Below are positions 62,347-64,000 of a stretch of 64,000 nucleotides of DNA, piece by piece. The notes below the pieces were generated by a model that did no database searches, was not told the DNA's origin, and worked only from the letters and a program-made list of their open reading frames with translations. The stretch comes from Phascolomyces articulosus (taxonomy: Eukaryota > Mucoromycota > Mucoromycetes > Mucorales > Lichtheimiaceae). A program made the position numbers and the translations under genes. The first letter of the stretch is position 1. Each line of letters starts with the position of its first letter. The stretch is from the NCBI GenBank assembly GCA_025677815.1, contig JAIXMP010000049.1, forward strand, positions 1-64,000. Direction: 5' to 3'.

Positions 62347-62811
62347 TTAAGAAGTTGTAGTGAAACTCGGTGATCGTGCATATTTTTTTAATAGTTCAGT
62401 ACGTCGACTAATCCATGAATCTCTTTTACTTTGTTGTTGTGTATTTTGTTCTTCGTTATCTTCATCATTATCTTCCATTTGTTGGTGTTGACTAATATTA
62501 GGATGGCTCGTTGATTTTCCTTGTGAGTGATGATGATCTGATAAGGAAGAAGAAGAAGGTGAGGGAGGTGCAGGTCGATTCCATTGATAAAACGTAGACG
62601 TTCGCTTTAAATATTGTGTACGGAATGATGAGGATAATAATGGGGAACGGTCATCTGGATGTTGTTGATCTTCGACATCAAGTGTAATGTTACGGCGATG
62701 ACGGTTACAACAGCAACAATATAGAATCAGCGATACAATAACCAATGCACTGACGATTAAAACACTCAAGGCAAGTAGTGTCATGCCATTGTTGATGTCC
62801 ACTTCCACCAT
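62347..62811 (-). CDS. Small single-pass membrane protein, palmitoylation-type CCCC motif
   Basis: Single exon, 154 aa from the ATG at 62811. Residues ~10-32 are a strong transmembrane helix (MTLLALSVLIVSALVIVSLI), followed at once by YCCCCNRHRR. Four adjacent cysteines at the inner membrane face are typical of S-palmitoylation, and the basic stretch fixes the tail in the cytosol (N-out, C-in, no cleavable signal). The cytosolic tail is Ser/Pro-rich, with a DRSPLL dileucine-like sorting signal, His/Gln and Asp/Glu runs and a basic end (RRTELLKKYAR). The open frame continues upstream to 63018, but only as translation of (CT)n and (AAT)n repeats, so the shorter start is preferred. Family not recognised; an adaptor or sorting role is inference. 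Confidence 0.65.
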   Translation of the reverse strand: MVEVDINNGMTLLALSVLIVSALVIVSLILYCCCCNRHRRNITLDVEDQQHPDDRSPLLSSSFRTQYLKRTSTFYQWNRPAPPSPSSSSLSDHHHSQGKSTSHPNISQHQQMEDNDEDNEEQNTQQQSKRDSWISRRTELLKKYARSPSFTTTS

Positions 62812-62846
62812 GTATAAATTATTATCTATTTTATTATTATTATTGC

Positions 62847-62877
<31 letters not shown>

Positions 62878-62924
62878 TGTTATAGAGGGTGAGTAAGAAA
62901 TTAATAAAGAACGAAAGAGAAGGG

Positions 62925-62929
<5 letters not shown>

Positions 62930-62991
<62 letters not shown>
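62930..62991. repeat. (GA)n microsatellite
   Basis: About 30 GA units, i.e. (CT)n in the presumed leader of the membrane-protein gene on the minus strand. It is preceded by an (ATT)n tract at 62826-62878. Both are likely length-variable. Confidence 0.95.
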
Positions 62992-62995
<4 letters not shown>

Positions 62996-64000
62996 CAAAG
63001 AAATAAAAAGAAGCACAACGGAGGAAATAGAATAAATGGGAAAATTAGAAAAGAAAGATGTGAGCAAGTTTAAGTGTGACCTCAGAACTAAATAATTACA
63101 TATTACGACTACCATATTCGTTTGGAAGTATACTGCCATTTACTTGGTACAATATGCCGTGTAATCTATTCTATCTCATATACCAACTCAGTGGTGCTAC
63201 TATCTTTATCGTTCATCATTTTTAAAGAGAAGATGAATTCGTTGGAAACAAAAATTGCTTATTTAACACGAAGAAGTTTGTTTATCTGTGCATATCAACC
63301 TCAATATAAAAAGTGTGATAGGTTTTGTGTTGTTAAACTTTACCCATTTTAGATACAAATTCCAATATATAAGCCGCCCCATGTAGTGTAACCAAAACTG
63401 TACTGTATTTTTTATGCATTCCATTGCATCATTAATTTTTTTTTTTTTTTTTGTATAATGTGTACATCCTTGTCCTGGGATCCAGACTTTTGTTGTCAAT
63501 ATAAGTGGGTCATCTGATGATCAAATAATAATCTTACTCACGCGTCCTCCATTTCGAAAAATATCTTACTTTTCTATTTGTTGAATATTCAGACATTTTA
63601 ATACGTAATCCATGTTTGAACCATAATAAAATCACAAGAGAAAAGATCCTACAGCTATAGTGATGTGATAAACCATAGAAAAACCTAGACTGAAGTAGAA
63701 GTACTCAATAAGAAAAGAATGGACTAATTCGAAATGAACTATTTAGCTGATATGTCACTTTTAGCTGCTTATTTTAGTCAGGAATGGTGCAAGCTGTATA
63801 AAAAAAATACATTAAAAATCCTTCTACTGAGAATGAGCAACTGGAGTGCATGTGGTGATTCATTTGCCTTTGCACAAATGAAATCCTGTCTTCACCCATC
63901 ACTGATAACAAAAATTAATAAATATAGAATAATAACCACCTTTATTTTTATCATTAGCTTTCTTTCTAAACAAATGTTGCCTGTTATATAATTTTATAAA
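62992..64000. other. AT-rich end of window, no gene seen
   Basis: Contains a T16 run near 63437 and an 85-codon ORF at 63734-63991 (hydrophobic C-terminus, mixed N-terminus) without recognised features. It could hold the start of a gene beyond the window but nothing supports one. Confidence 0.45.

Noticed and set aside
62347..63018. Longer 223-aa version of the membrane protein starting at 63018
   Set aside because: The extra N-terminus is only translated CT and AAT microsatellites. The ATG at 62811 gives a normal type III membrane protein.

Overview
This window is nuclear DNA of a filamentous fungus, most probably an early-diverging (Mucoromycota/Mucorales-like) species. The lineage is inferred from style, not from a marker gene. 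The DNA is AT-rich and full of T- and A-homopolymers. The genes carry many short introns (about 70-180 nt, GTAAGT-like donors, TAG/CAG acceptors), and the proteins have long Ser/Thr/Gln/His-rich linkers. No bacterial operon logic, CRISPR array or rRNA gene is visible.

Layout. 0.2-10 kb: a mitochondrial carrier, a beta-TrCP-like F-box/WD40 protein and a DAHP synthase on +, then a FAD monooxygenase and a small secreted cysteine-rich protein on -. 11-15.5 kb: a decayed dispersed repeat, then an eight-exon siderophore-type MFS transporter whose upstream region carries a perfect iron-GATA motif. 17-31 kb: a homeodomain protein, a broken F-box/LRR gene, a SIZ/PIAS SUMO ligase and the cytoplasmic exoribonuclease XRN1, all on +. 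32-43 kb: a gene relic, then three - strand genes: ER glucosidase I (GH63, 14 exons), mitochondrial ribosomal protein uL29m and a Sec2/Rabin8-type Rab exchange factor. 44.3-45.2 kb: a GPI-anchored Kre9/Knh1-like wall protein. 45.2-58 kb: almost gene-free, but holding repeats, a fold-back element, a D-arm-less tRNA-like fold, a less AT-rich block and two tandem copies with a covarying hairpin. 58.4-62.8 kb: a 2H phosphoesterase with a long disordered N-terminus, a broken secreted cysteine-rich gene and a small single-pass membrane protein.

The recognised genes are mostly dispersed housekeeping functions (mRNA decay, ubiquitin/SUMO, secretion and glycoprotein processing, mitochondrial translation, shikimate pathway, iron uptake). 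They do not form a metabolic cluster. Exon models were built by hand from splice signals, frame continuity and family alignment from memory. Totals (XRN1 1310 aa, glucosidase I 812 aa, MFS 582 aa, DAHP synthase 352 aa) close in frame and fit the usual family sizes. The most interesting unexplained material is the repeat and structured-RNA-like region at 51-57.5 kb.
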